Under the pieces are notes generated by a model that worked only from the letters and a program-made list of their open reading frames with translations, was not told where the DNA came from and did no database searches. Positions 45,746-56,690 of a DNA stretch of 64,000 nucleotides are shown piece by piece. This DNA comes from Cyprinodon diabolis (lineage: Eukaryota > Chordata > Actinopteri > Cyprinodontiformes > Cyprinodontidae): contig CM060080.1 of assembly GCA_030533445.1 (NCBI GenBank), positions 26,122,762 through 26,186,761 of the forward strand. The letters are read 5' to 3'. A program made the translations under genes and the position numbers. Within the stretch, counting starts at the first letter, position 1, and each line of letters opens with the position of its first letter.

Positions 45746-46544
45746 TAAGAGATTCATAGAAAGAAACATTTCAGCAAGAAGGATATTGCTGGTTTAGGTC
45801 TTTGGCTGGAATAACATCAGGGGTAATCATCAGGAAAAAAGAGATGATCCTTCACTGCCTTATGTACACGCTAGTCATCTTGATTGAGAGATGTTCTCTA
45901 GAGGGCAGAAACATTTTCTTCATGGTCGGTCCATCCACCAGCAAAGATCCTCTCTGTGACAGGAAGAACTCATACCAGAGACACTAAAGTTTATAATCTG
46001 AGTGACCAAAACAAAAAATTTTGTCCATCTAATTCACTTTTTGCTATGTTAGTAGCCTAAAGTTTGGGAGTCAAATGAACCACAATGTAAAGTTACACTA
46101 AAGATTTAAAAAGGAACACAAAACACAAAATATATATATATCAAAGAGCTGATGTAATAATAAGATAATTTAAGTATATCAGTTTGGAATAATCGCACAG
46201 CTGTAATACGGTCATGGGTTTTCAGTAAACTACATTGAAACTAATTACCCATTAATTTAAAGTATACAGATAGTGCTACTCCTTCCCAGGATTAAATGGC
46301 CACTCAGAAATTACTTACAGATTACCAATGACTCTTCTAGCTCACAAAAGAACCAGGAACAAGATCTACAGGTGTTTATGCTTCACTAGCATCATTTAAT
46401 GTCAATATCATTGAATGACTATGAAAACATATTTTTAGGCTAACAAGACAAATGCCCAACTTAACATAACAGCTATTTTTCTGCTTCAAAACTTAGAGAG
46501 CTTTTTGTTGCTGATGGAGCCATGACTACTGGTACAAGAGAAAA
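45746..46544. other. Non-coding DNA
   Basis: No gene seen. It may include the unrecognised U3 end of the gypsy LTR on its left edge. Confidence 0.35.
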
Positions 46545-46546
46545 TA

Positions 46547-47767
46547 CACTCACCGGCCACTTTATTAGGTACCCCATGCTAGTAACGGGTTGGATCCCCT
46601 TTTGCCTTCAGAACTGCCTCAATTCTCCGTGGCATAGATTCAACAAGGTGCTGGAAGCATTCCTCAGGGAGTTTGGTCCATATTGACATGATGGCATCAC
46701 ACAGTTGCCGCAGATTTGTTGGCTGCACATCCATGATGCGAATCTCCCGTTCCACCACATCCCAAAGATGCTCTATTGGATTGAGATCTGGTGACTGTGG
46801 AGGCCATTTGAGTACAGTGAACTCATTGTCATGTTCAAGAAACCAGTCTGAGATGATTCCAGCTTTATGACATGGCGCATTATCCTGCTGAAAGTAGCCA
46901 TCAGAAGTTGGGTACATTGTGGTCATAAAGGGATGGACATGGTCAGCAACAATACTCAGGTAGGCTGTGGCGTTGCAACGATGCTCAATTGGTACCAAGG
47001 GGCCCAAAGAGTGCCAAGAAAATATTCCCCACACCATGACACCACCACCATCAGCCTGAACTTTTGATACAAGGCAGGATGGATCCATGCTTTCATGTTG
47101 TAGACGCCAAATTCTGACCCCACCATCCGAATGTCGCAGCAGAAATCGAGACTCATCAGACAAGGCAACGTTTTTCCAATCTTCTATTGTCCAATTTCGA
47201 TGAGCTTGTGCAAATTGTAGCCTCAGTTTCCTGTTCTTAGCTGAAAGGAGTGGCACCCGGTGTGGTCTTCTGCTGCTGTAGCCCATCTGCCTCAAAGTTC
47301 GACGTACTGTGCGTTCAGAGATGCTCTTTTGCCCACCTTGGTTGTAACGGGTGGTTATTTGAGTCACTGTTGCCCTTCTATCAGCTCGAACCAGTCTGGC
47401 CATTCTCCTCTGACCTCTGGCATCAACAAGGCATTTCCGCCCACAGAACTGCCGCTCACTGGATGTTTTTTCTTTTTCGGACCATTCTCTCTAAACCCTA
47501 GATATGGTTGTGCGTGAAAATCCCAGTAGATCAGCAGTTTCTGAAATACGCAGACCAGCCCTTCTGGCACCAACAATCATGCCACGTTCAAAGTCACTCA
47601 AATCACCTTTCTTCCCCATACTGATGCTCGGTTTGAACTGCAGGAGATTGTCTTGACCATGTCTACATGCCTAAATGCACTGAGTTGCCGCCATGTGATT
47701 GGCTGCTTAGAAATTAAGTGTTAACGAGCAGTTGGACAGGTGTACCTAATAAAGTGGCCGGTGAGTG
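46547..47767 (-). mobile_element. Complete Tc1-like transposon, 1221 bp
   Basis: The terminal inverted repeats are identical over at least 26 bp, the outer part reading CACTCACCGGCCACTTTATT on both ends. TA dinucleotides flank it (46545-46546 and 47768-47769), the standard Tc1/mariner target duplication. The single gene fills most of the element on the minus strand. Intact ends and an almost complete gene make this the youngest full-length DNA transposon in the window. Confidence 0.95.
46579..47619 (-). pseudogene. Tc1-like transposase with one in-frame stop
   Basis: The minus-strand frame starts at ATG 47619 and ends at 46579. It would be 346 residues, the normal Tc1 transposase length. The N-terminal DNA-binding part (M-G-K-K-G-D-L-S-D-F-E-R-G onward) is in the same frame as the rest, but codon 43 is TAG (47493-47491), just after T-T-I-S-R-V. 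Downstream, an ATG at 47403 opens 274 residues holding the catalytic triad: first Asp in A-L-S-D-E-S-R-F, second in F-Q-Q-D-N-A-P-C-H, and Glu in S-P-D-L-N-P-I-E-H-L-W. The protein cuts and pastes the element by binding its inverted repeats. Starting at 47403 would lose most of the first helix-turn-helix, so activity is unlikely. Confidence 0.92.
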
Positions 47768-47769
47768 TA

Positions 47770-48060
47770 TATGGAGTTTATTGGTAATAAAAAACTTTCT
47801 TTAAAAAATAAGTTGACATGCACTTATGAGATTTCAGGTAAGGAAAACTTTACTGAATATCATAAAAAGTTTAGGTCCTCTATAGAGAAACTTCTCTTCT
47901 TAAAACACAGAGTTAATTTTAAAAAGAAATACAAGCTACTGACTGTTTTAATTAAAACCAAAGAATTAATCAGTAACTTACTGCTTTTAAAGGATATAAA
48001 TACTCAGTTGCGTCCTTTTGCGGATGTATGCACCGCTAACCCACCCAGACGGAGTGTCTG
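47770..48060. other. AT-rich non-coding DNA
   Basis: The 98-codon frame (47765-48061) is Lys/Leu-rich AT sequence that begins inside the Tc1 flank. It is treated as chance. Confidence 0.4.
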
Positions 48061-48700
48061 ACTTTCAACATGCCTCACCTCCTCATCTCGCTGAGGTCAC
48101 CTCGTTTGTATCGCAAGCGCAGCAGTCACATTGTGCTTCAATGCAGACAGATTGCTTATAATAACTGTTGGAGACCTTTCATTTTTCCCTGTCAGCATTC
48201 TGCTAGATAATTTTGGCACCCATTTAGGGATTCTGCTCCCATCCTAATGAGAGGATAAAAATAAACAAGCTATAGTTGTTGCAAGTACTATATTCGGATA
48301 GCATAATCCAATTTAACAAGTCAGAGTAAACTGGACCTCTGCCATGATGTGGGATGTAGCAATTTTCACCATTTCTAAAACAAGAAATGACTCAGAGCCA
48401 GGCTTTTAGAGCACTAGGTTTCACTAAAGGGATGAAACGTCACTTCTGAAATTTCATTACAAAAGACCTAGAAAAAAAATGCCTGGTCAATTCATGTCCA
48501 ATACATTTATTTTTAGTTTTTTATTGACCGTTAAAGCAACAGATTGCATTATCATTGTGTTTTCATTTTCTATATAGCTGTCTAAAAATAAATTTCAAGA
48601 TCTGCAGAAGGAAAGTGTATTGATTCCTGCGGTGGCCGAGAGATGTGCTGGAATTTTCTCGTTTGCCAAGGCGATACATATGGTCATATAATGCTGTGAA
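48060..48700. promoter_or_regulatory. Candidate conserved non-coding blocks
   Basis: Two unique-looking patches, about 48060-48330 (GCTTATAATAACTG, CATCCTAATGAGAGG) and 48590-48690 (GTGGCCGAGAGATGTG, GCCAAGGCGATACATATGG). No protein-like frame. Confidence 0.35.
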
Positions 48701-49430
48701 ATACATTTTAATATCAAACCAAGACAAAGAAAACCATAGTAAGAGCATTTTTTAAATTATATTCACTAAATATGGATGATAGGTATTTAATCAAATCCTG
48801 CCTCTTATAAAATCTGATATCTTAAACATCTCAAAATGACCAAATTGTTTCCAAACCTAAAGCAATTCAAGAAAGATGATGAACTTCGTCACATCAATCT
48901 AGCAGTCAAAGCCATTTCTTAGTCTTTTAGACTTCTAAACAGGGGCCAACAGGGGCCAGAGCCCCTGTAGAAGGAGTCTTGGCGGCTGTTATGGCACCTG
49001 TATTGTTAGTTTTTATTGTAATAAGGGTAATTCCCTTGATTTGAGCATGTTAGTTGAACAATTCACCAATCTGATGAATAAAGTAAAAATACTAACTCCT
49101 TTGGACATCTTGATAATCTATTTAAATTAAGGCAAAACTCACGTATTTTAAGAAATATAAAAAAATTTAGATCAGTTTTTGCTGATCAGTTTTTCAGTGT
49201 AATACTGAATCAATTTCCTATGATGCTCACAGAAGAGACCATAACTGATCCATCACTTAGACTAATTTAGTATTCTGCCTTTACAATTTACGTTAACAAT
49301 TCTTTAGAAATTAAAGTTAGCTTTGAGCTTCAGTCCTATGAAGGTCACGTCACAGTCTTCCCGTTAAGAGTTAGAAGTCTGCAACCTTGGCTTTGAGGCT
49401 TGCTTAATATACTAAGTGATGTGCTCCTGC
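48701..49430. other. Non-coding DNA
   Basis: Includes AACAGGGGCCAACAGGGGCCAG at about 48940-48961, which looks like a DNA-transposon end but lacks a clear partner. Confidence 0.35.
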
Positions 49431-49439
49431 CCCGTTTTT

Positions 49440-49470
49440 GTTTGTTTGTTTTTTTTTTTTTTTTTTTCTT
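49440..49470. repeat. T-rich homopolymer tract
   Basis: A run of about 20 T beside (TTTG) units. It borders a GGGTGCCCCCATG..GGCCCCACTCTGGCCC stretch (49480-49520) of probable TE origin. Confidence 0.8.
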
Positions 49471-49579
49471 TTGTTCTGTGGGTGCCCCCATGAAAAAACA
49501 TTGGCCCCACTCTGGCCCTCCTTGTAAATTTCGTTTAGCGCTCCCACTGGACCCCAGTAAACCACAGTGAGTGGCATGA

Positions 49580-50405
49580 TCCAATGGGGAAAATAAAATA
49601 TGGAAAAGCAGTGATCCTTCCCTACAGGGACTCGCTTTTCAAAATTATTTCAAGAGTCTATGAATGACTCATTCAGAAAATCATCTAAAGCACTACAGCA
49701 CTTGCCTCAAATAATGTCAGAGTTTATGACTGCACATGAAAAATCAACAAGAAAACAGTTTTAGACAGTTGAGAGTTCCAAGACTAAACTCCCTAAAGAT
49801 CTAAAAGAACAAACATCTTTTTCAATAGATACCTTACTGACCCTAAGATGTTTGGAAACGTGTGCGGACTGACACCTTGAAAGTTGAACTGTTTTGGAAG
49901 GCATACATCCCGTTATATCACACTAGGGATCAAACATGAGGATGTAAGTGTGATTGACTTGGTTTTATTTTTTCTTCAAGGCCATGAAATAGGAACTATT
50001 ATTTTTTTTCTCTAGCAGACAATCCTTAATATTCTGCCATTAAATTGTTCCCCCAAGCTCATGCACACCTGGGTTATGCACCATAAAGATGAATCAAACA
50101 ACACCAACAAGCTCAATTAACAATTCAAATCAAGTGTAGCTAACAGTTTATTCTAAATGTTAAAAAAAATCCGACTTACAAAGATAAATTAAACATATAA
50201 AAAAGCATCAGAAAAGTATAAAATCATAAAAAATGCAGTTAGATAAAAAAAAGCAAAATGCAAGCAGCCACAGTAGGGAGTTCTGAGAAAGTGGAATTAG
50301 GAATGTGGAATTAGCCTGAAGATTTGACATTGCTTAGACATTCATCTTGGCTTCGACTGGTGGGTTCTGACTGTTAGCTGTACATTTTTGTATATGGCAA
50401 TAGTA
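49580..50405. other. Non-coding DNA
   Basis: No gene or assigned repeat. Confidence 0.4.
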
Positions 50406-50408
50406 TTC

Positions 50409-50911
50409 TAACCTTGCACTGCAAGCTGGATTGTCGTGAAATCTTAGTTTTCAGTCTCACCACAAATCCATCTTGAAAGATTCCCGCTAATAAGTGCGTC
50501 TCATAACAACCAGCGGGTCAGACCAATGACATGCCTGCAGTGCTTTTTTGGGTTGGACATGTAGGAATGATGACAGTCAGAAGGGCGTGCCGGGGCATTA
50601 CAAACATGGCTACACTGCAGGACTCACCTGTCGATACCACAATTGACTCGGTTTTAGCTAAACTTTGTGCATTTGTAGATGGGAAAGATGTCCATGCCTT
50701 CTTTCGGATATTCGGATTTACCTTCACTGCTACGATTGGTTGAAATAGTATTATGGAAGGTGGGTACTAGCTGGCACGTCACCCAATCAGCTTGAAGTAT
50801 TGTGCTAAACGTCACTCCTTTTCACGGACAGACTGAACGGCACCCATCCCAGATTGATAACGTAGAACTCAACTCAGTTCTAGACATATCAATCTGGCTA
50901 CTGCCAGGTTA
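50409..50911 (+). mobile_element. Short helicase-bearing DNA transposon (copy 2, diverged)
   Basis: It begins TAACCTTGCACTGCAAG and ends TGCCAGGTTA, so the termini are TAACCT at both ends in inverted orientation. Perfect hairpins lie inside the ends: CTTGCA/TGCAAG (50413-50418, 50420-50425) and CCAGATTGATA/TATCAATCTGG (50849-50859, 50887-50897). The layout matches 20136-20679, including an ATG frame starting M-A near the same offset and GATTGGTT..CAATCAGCT before the 3' hairpin. The flanking 9-mers (ATAGTATTC and ATAGGACCA) agree only in part, so this copy is older. Confidence 0.6.
50606..50743 (+). pseudogene. RecQ-like helicase first-exon relic
   Basis: From the ATG (context AACATGG) the 45-codon frame reads M-A-T-L-Q-D-S-P-V-D-T-T-I-D-S-V-L-A-K-L. 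This parallels the M-A-A-S..V-A-I-E-Q-V-L-S-E-L start in copy 1. It then joins directly to F-V-D-G-K-D-V-H, matching F-L-R-G-K-D-V-F. The motif-0 segment between them is deleted and the Walker A residues are gone. It is even more truncated than copy 1. Confidence 0.5.
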
Positions 50912-51019
50912 ATAGGACCACTGGGAAGAAGCAGATCAGCTCGATTTTTTTCAGATTATCTGCCTCATGTGCTACTGTCAAGAACTAGTGATAGTTTTAA
51001 CAAATGTAAAAAAAAATCA

Positions 51020-51508
51020 TTTTTATTTTCAACTGTTTCCCAACAGCACCTTAAAAAAAAACCAAAAGAGATCAAACAAGCCAAACAGAACAGATAACAA
51101 AGGTTTATGAGAGTTGAGGGGTCACATTGCATGAAATTAGTACTAATAAGGAATGTGGTATATGAGAATTAAACACTTTTTAACCTGTTGTGGTAGGTAA
51201 AATCCCTCCTCCTTTATCTTTAAGTTTCTTTTTACAAATGATTACAAAGGCTTGATAACAGTTTCTGCCACTAAAGGTGGTAAAATCAAGGGTCAAGGGG
51301 GCAATAACTTTTTCACATGTGGTCAGATTATGTTATGGATACTTTATTCCAATCTATAAATGAAATAATATTTTTAAAACTGCATTTTTCCCCAATAGTC
51401 AGGTTATCTTTGATTGAAAATAAAATTAGTCTGAAATATTAAGTGTGACAACAAAGCAAAAACAGAGGAAATCGTTGAGGGGGTAAATACTTTCTCACAG
51501 CACTGTAG
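51020..51508 (+). mobile_element. Tc1-like transposon 3' end
   Basis: The phrases GGGGGCAATAACTTTTTCACATG, AAAACTGCATTTTTCCCC and the terminal GGGTAAATACTTTCTCACAGCACTGTA have the order of the 3' UTR and terminal repeat of an abundant fish Tc1-like family. The transposase part is lost. Confidence 0.55.
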
Positions 51509-52260
51509 TCAATGTTTGGCATCAAGAACTTTGCACTGCCTACTCCCTCCACTTCTCATTTGTTCTGTTCTTTTTGATTTTTCATTAAAAGGAGAAATAA
51601 TATGTGTCAGTTGGTTTTTGTATGAAATCCAGATACTCTAAGACATTAGGCAGAGTCAAGAGATTAGGTAAATTAATCAAGTGATGAAAGTTTGAGAAAA
51701 GAGTGGTACAAAAAGGTGATGTATGGAAAGAGAATACAAAGCATTGTGGGGTGAGATAGAGAGGAGTGGGGTGAATTAATCACCAGAGGATGAAGGACAG
51801 AGGTTGAAGGAGTAAAGTAATGTAGGCTCTGCCATGAGTAAGATGGACATTTAAAAAACATTGGCATAGATCAATACACACAAGGCTATCATTGTGGATA
51901 AGATCTATCCATTACTGTCTTCAGACTGGAAAGCATTTCATTCTGCTTTCCGATTAAAACAACTCTCGCTGCTCAATCAAACATATCTGTCCCTTTTAAA
52001 AGATGTTTTAGAAACAATATCCAACCAAGCCTTCTTTGAGGGAATGAATGCTAAGTGTTATCCTCTACACATTACAATCTTTAAAAATTGGGTTCATTTA
52101 GGGCCAGGGAAGAAGGGAAAATGTAAAATATATTGCAATTTTTGTGGGGGGTCTTATTTTTTTTATTTTATATTCTCCCTTTATGTATCTAATATTTCTA
52201 ATTTAGCACCGTCCAGGAAAAGTGACACAAGAAGCCATAAATTCTCTTCTAATTCCAAAT
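51509..52260. other. Non-coding DNA
   Basis: The 122-codon frame at 51894-52262 has no ATG-supported domain resemblance and ends in AT-rich sequence. It is not accepted as a gene. Confidence 0.4.
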
Positions 52261-52450
52261 AATTCCGATTACATGGACGAGTAGTTTTCAATCAGAAAGA
52301 TAATCTGGATGATAGATGGTTGGATAATTGGCTGTCTCTGCCACGTAAATATTGTGTCGTTCTATTAATCTTACCGAATGAAGTGTCAAGCTGTCACTCA
52401 TTCGTCAAACTGAATTAGGAAATATAACGAATAAATAAATGCACGCGGTT
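52260..52450. promoter_or_regulatory. Candidate conserved non-coding element
   Basis: A unique block with TAATCTGGATGATAG, CGTAAATATTGTG, CTATTAATCTTACC and AAGCTGTCACTCATTCG. It borders a (GT)n run near 52471-52500. Confidence 0.4.
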
Positions 52451-53000
52451 GGCAGAGGAAACCTGTGTTTGGGTGTGTGTGTGTGTGTAAATGTGTGTGC
52501 GTATGTTTGAGTTTCTTTCTGGAAGAGAGGGAAAGGCGGATGAGAAGAGATAGGAAAAGGCAGCCACTGTGGTCCTGAGTAAATGGGGGAGACGGGAATG
52601 GACAGGGAGGGAGAGGAGTGGGCGGCAACTGTGAGGAGCTAAAAGGCAAAGATGTTTAAAGTAAAACATTGTAGAGAAGGAACCACTGTTCCAAATCTTT
52701 CTCCACAACTTCAAAAATCAACAATAGAACAACGCACTTTAGAACTCACATTGCTTTGATAAAGTAATTAACCTCATAATTAAATGAGCCATCCTTAGCT
52801 ACAACAGCTAACATCAGGGTTTGTGATAATTGAAGAGTCTTTACTATCAACAGTGCTTGGCAAAAAAAAAAAATCTTAAATTCAGCCACTATGGGGGGTT
52901 TGATACTATGTGGACATATTATAACCTGTGTAATATTACCATGCATTATGACAAACATGGACATAATTTTGTGTATGTGTGGCAATGCATCGATGTTCTT
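52451..53000. other. Non-coding DNA
   Basis: A (GT)n microsatellite near 52471-52500 and GA-rich sequence follow. No gene. Confidence 0.45.
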
Positions 53001-53190
53001 GCGGGCGCAGAGTAGACGCAGATACTTTTTGCTAATGTTGTGCCAGTTTATAATTAAAAAGAACAAGCTCAAAGTTCATTTCAAACGCATGAAAATGAAA
53101 TAGCTCACGTTCATAGTTCACTTTTTCCAAAAATGAACTAATTTCACAAACCTATAAATAAACTTGTTCAAGTTCATTTGGTAAATTAAG
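53001..53190. mobile_element. Probable short interspersed repeat (GTTCA-rich)
   Basis: GATACTTTTTGCTAATG..GAACAAGCTCAAAGTTCATTTC..CACGTTCATAGTTCAC has the phrasing of a common fish repeat end rich in GTTCA. Termini not defined. Confidence 0.35.
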
Positions 53191-53299
53191 CCACAATCCT
53201 ACACAATAGAACCTTGTATTTCACCATTTCAAATATGGCGTTTCTCTCTTGGTGTATGATTTGTTATGTTCCTCATTCAGTCGCAGATTTTCCCCAAAA

Positions 53300-54020
53300 T
53301 AGCTTGTAGAGTAGAGTAGAGTAGAAAGAGAGCACATACAGTTCATGCAAATTCATACAGCATTCTTGCACAACACTGCTTATAGGGGAGTGGTTCCAAT
53401 GAGAATAAATTCTCCTCTTATGTTTTTGGTTCGGGTTTTTGATGTTTTTTTATTAACTGGTGGTTCGGTTTAGGACTAAGGTGTACAGTAAATTAAAGCC
53501 TCTAACCTAAGCTAAAGCTTTCCCACCAAAATCCTGGGTTTTTGGAAACCTAGTTGACCCGCTAACAATCAGCTTTTGGCTCTTTTCCTATTTGACAGAA
53601 AAGCCGAGTCTAATTCACTTTGTGGAGACTTTTCCCTACCAATGCGTGTCTGACACACCGCGACTGGCATGGTTTGTTGACGTTCGTATGTTGCGTTCAA
53701 TGGTGTCACATAATTTAATAGGTAGACCTGATGTTCCTACAGCATTCCAATCAGAGCCAAGGCGATTTTAACATGGGTCATTGCCGAGTCGTTTGACCAG
53801 GTAGACGTGTGTCAGTGAGCTGTTCACTGCCACAAAAAGCCAATTGTTCCCATGTTTAAAAGGGTTTTTCGGCCAGTGTGAAAGGGGTAGAAGTTTAGCT
53901 CAGGTTTAGGGTTAGGTATGTATTGGTATGGTAAGGGTTAGGCTAAGGGGGCCTGTGCATGTGTTGTCCTATTCTGGGACTTATAGCAAACCATATGGTG
54001 GGTCTGGTTGCCCAAAGGTG
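53300..54020. other. Probable decayed repeat region
   Basis: Contains GTAGA units (53307-53326), AAAGGGTTTTTCGGCCAGTGTGAAAGGGG near 53850-53887 (a DNA-transposon-like terminus), TTAGGG-like degenerate units near 53900-53950 and the CAAACCATATG motif shared with 13961. No opposite terminus was found. Confidence 0.35.
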
Positions 54021-54435
54021 TTGGGTGAGATTTGCCATTCAATACATTTAAATTCACAAATACCATATTGATACCAAAGGGAAATTAGATATTGCATTAA
54101 ATCATAGGGATTCTTTCAACATGTTTTTATAAGTGCTGATTGGCAGGAAGGATCTTCCGTAGCGCTCTGCCTTGCAGCCGATCTGGAGAAGCCTTTGGCT
54201 GAAGACACTCTGTTGGTGTTTAACATTCCTTTAAAGAAAAGGTTTTACATAATGTTCTTCATTTCATGAACATTTTTTTTTTGTGAAATCATTTCCAGAA
54301 TTTCAAGAAGAACTCCTAGAACAGACAGTCTTCTCCATCAGCTTGTGGATGTTGCTGTTATTCCAACAGCTGATCACACTCTTCACAAAAGACTTATAGA
54401 AGATATGAAAGGCTGAAGGACCTAAGCTTTCTTAA

Positions 54436-55046
54436 AGATGGCCATACACTGTGCGATTTTTTTGCCCTTTTCGGGACAACTTTCCAGTCGTGCGAGAATA
54501 TTTAAATCGGGCCGACTTTTAGCCTGATTATGCGTTGTGTGTCGTATAGTGTAGTGTACAGGGGGTAACGAAGGGCGATAAGCCACTCACAACCACCTCC
54601 TGATCAGGAATTGTGAGTTCGGGAGAAAATCATTTGGCCGTTGTGGGCAAGTCGTTCTGTAAAATTTATAGACCGTAGTAGCCACGTTTGCTCCGCCATG
54701 TCTTTGTCCAAATACGTCGCCCTTTGTTTTAAGGGCTTTCAGCACACAAATTTGCACAAATTGCCAAGTCAGCGTGCTTCACTCTAGTTAGCTTAATTTT
54801 CCTCTTCTACTCGTTTGGCTTCCGGATAGACGAGTGCAAGTAGCGCCCTCTCACTGCAGAGCTGAGTCTAACGTGGTTTTTAGATGTACAGTGTGAACAG
54901 GTAGATCGCATCAGAGCGTTGGGTTTCACAGTGTGAGAACATACTACATCGTGAGCTGTAAACTTTTAAACTCTGCGGTTTCATCATACAGTGTGAGCTG
55001 TAGCTGAGTGCAACCATTGAAAAAAATCGTACTGTGTATGTCTGGC
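54436..55046. mobile_element. Non-autonomous TTAA-target DNA transposon
   Basis: TTAA flanks both sides (54432-54435 and 55047-55050). The ends are imperfect inverted repeats: CCATACACTGTGCGATTTTTTT on the left, ACATACACAGTACGATTTTTTT in reverse complement on the right. The LINE frame reads straight across when one TTAA is kept, which fixes the borders. TTAA target choice fits piggyBac or Kolobok-type elements; no transposase is present to decide. Confidence 0.8.
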
Positions 55047-55591
55047 TTAAGAAATGCAGTCTGCTCTGTCCCTTCTTGTAGAGAGCTTCCATTGCATCTT
55101 CGGTCAAGTTGGTTGTTCAGGTGAACACCAAGGTATTTATACTCCTCCACTTCTTCTACTATGATGTTATTCAGATTCATCTTGTTCCAGTTTTGTTCTG
55201 AAATCTACAACCATCTTAATTGTTTTATTGACATTCAATATCAGATGATTGTTTCCACACCATGCCACAAAGCTGCTCACCAGCTCTCTGTACTCAGATT
55301 TTTGTGCATCTTTGATGCAACCAATGACTGCAGTCTTTCAATTACTTCTGCAGGTTTGTCTTGGACTGTAAGTTTGAGGTGTAAAAAATAAAAAATAATT
55401 GGTGCGAGTACCATCCCCTGAGGTGCTCCTGTGCTGCTGACTTCCTGGTTTGACAGTTGACTCTTTAGTCTCACTGACTGGCTGACTTAACTCTGTTTTA
55501 CAGGTAGTCTGAAATTGTTTTGAAATTGTTGATGCCTCCACCTGACTATTCTTGAGTTTCTGAAAAAGTAACTGTGCTAAAGGGACTAGAG

Positions 55592-56371
55592 CAGGGGTAT
55601 CAGCGGGGTCCGAAAAAAGAAAATCAACAACCACTAAAGGTCCACAGACATTTTTAATTATTGAGGTGTTTATGCCTCCATATTATACATTGACTTTTTT
55701 AATAAAAAAAAAAAAAAATAGAAAATGTTTCCTTATTAAAATGTAAAGCATTTTTTAAGTAGAGAACAACAATCTTTCAGTTTGGTGTATAGACAATTTC
55801 CTGATTCACATATTTTATAAAACACCTGAACTGACCTGACCGTTTGTTATTTTTTTCTTTTTTTTATGGCTTAATGAGAGCATTGGTCGTTACGCTGCCC
55901 TGCAAGGCAAACCTGAGTTTGAATGGAGACAAAGCCATTCTCAAGCACATATCAAGGTGCTCATTTGTGAGCCTGGATTAATGTTTATTTTTGATTAAAG
56001 TCATGGTGGGGAATCCTGCTTCACAGCAGTAGGTTGAGCCAAACATAATCAAAATGTGCAGGGTCATCTTTGAGTACGCCATTTGTCTTTTCTTTCACCA
56101 GTTCACCACAGTTCTTAAAGCAGGTTACACTTTTTTTCACATCGTCTTCTCCTTCTTTCTCATTGCCGGCTTGCCACACGCTGGCCTGATGTGTCTAAAA
56201 GTAGCCAGCAGCAGGAACCCCGACTGACACAGCTCATTGGCTAGTTAGTATCACGTGTGGCTGTCGTTGGACAACATGCAGTAATTCATAAATGTTTTAA
56301 ATCAGGTTGGTCCGAATTAGGCAGCAGTTGAATTCAGATCCAGACCCCGGTCTGCTAATCCGTGACGTCTG
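55592..56371 (-). mobile_element. hAT transposon fragment with transposase tail
   Basis: Flanking 8-mers GACTAGAG (55584-55591) and GTCTAGAG (56372-56379) match at 7 of 8. The ends read CAGGGGTATC and, in reverse complement, CAGACGTCAC. It splits the LINE frame between F-F-Y and L-L-F-Q-K-L. Confidence 0.65.
55870..56070 (-). pseudogene. hAT transposase C-terminal domain relic
   Basis: The minus strand reads M-F-G-S-T-Y-C-C-E-A-G-F-P-T-M, then R-L-T-N-E-H-L-D-M-C-L-R-M-A. This is the dimerisation region of hAT transposases close to those related to GTF2IRD2/ZBED-type proteins. A stop falls between the two blocks and the catalytic core is missing. Confidence 0.65.
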
Positions 56372-56612
56372 GTCTAGAGGAATAAAAAAATACCCTCACA
56401 ATGTTGTCTGCCTTGTCCAAATAAAAGTGGGTTTGTTGAAGCAGGTGTATGATGGCATCTTCAACTCCAACTCCACAGCAATAAGCAAACTGCAAGGGGT
56501 CCTTATAGCTGCTTGTTTGCTTGCTTGGGAGGACAAACAAAACACTTTCTAGGAATTTCATGATGTGGGATGTCAGGACAACAGATCTATAATAATTGAG
56601 GACTGTTGACTG

Positions 56613-56646
56613 AGTTTTTTTTTTTTTTTTTTGGGGGGGGGGGGGT
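56613..56646. repeat. T-run followed by G-run
   Basis: About 19 T then about 13 G. It lies within the 5' part of the LINE relic and disrupts its frame. Confidence 0.9.
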
Positions 56647-56690
56647 GAGAGCAGGCAGGGGGTTTTTACATCACTACAATATGTGTGAAC

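Larger units (their letters stand above)
54110..56690 (-). pseudogene. CR1-group LINE reverse transcriptase, split twice
   Basis: Minus-strand pieces are collinear. 56600-56372: V-V-L-T-S-H-I-M-K, D-P-L-Q-F-A-Y and V-E-D-A-I-I (fingers region). 55591-55280: S-S-T-G-A-P-Q-G-M-V-L-A-P (template-grip motif). 55280-55050: N-N-H-L-I-L-N-V-N-K-T, then E-Y-K-Y-L-G-V-H-L and L-Y-K-K-G-Q-S-R-L-H-F-L. 54435-54300: R-K-L-R-S-F. 54240-54140: C-K-A-E-R-Y-G-R-S-F-L-P (C-terminal tail). Gaps are filled by a hAT (55592-56371) and a TTAA element (54436-55046). The catalytic [FY]-x-D-D box is not readable and frameshifts are present. Element type: CR1/L2/Rex1 group, exact clade undecided. Confidence 0.75.

Noticed and set aside
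48940..49550. Possible hAT bounded by CAGGGGCC and GGCCCCACTCTGG ends
   Set aside because: The two ends do not form convincing inverted repeats and no 8-bp duplication was found.
51894..52262. 122-codon plus frame
   Set aside because: No real ATG context or domain, ends in AT-rich low-complexity sequence, and no splice signals.
53895..53950. TTAGGG-like units suggesting an interstitial telomere
   Set aside because: Units are irregular and few; they are better explained as part of a decayed repeat.
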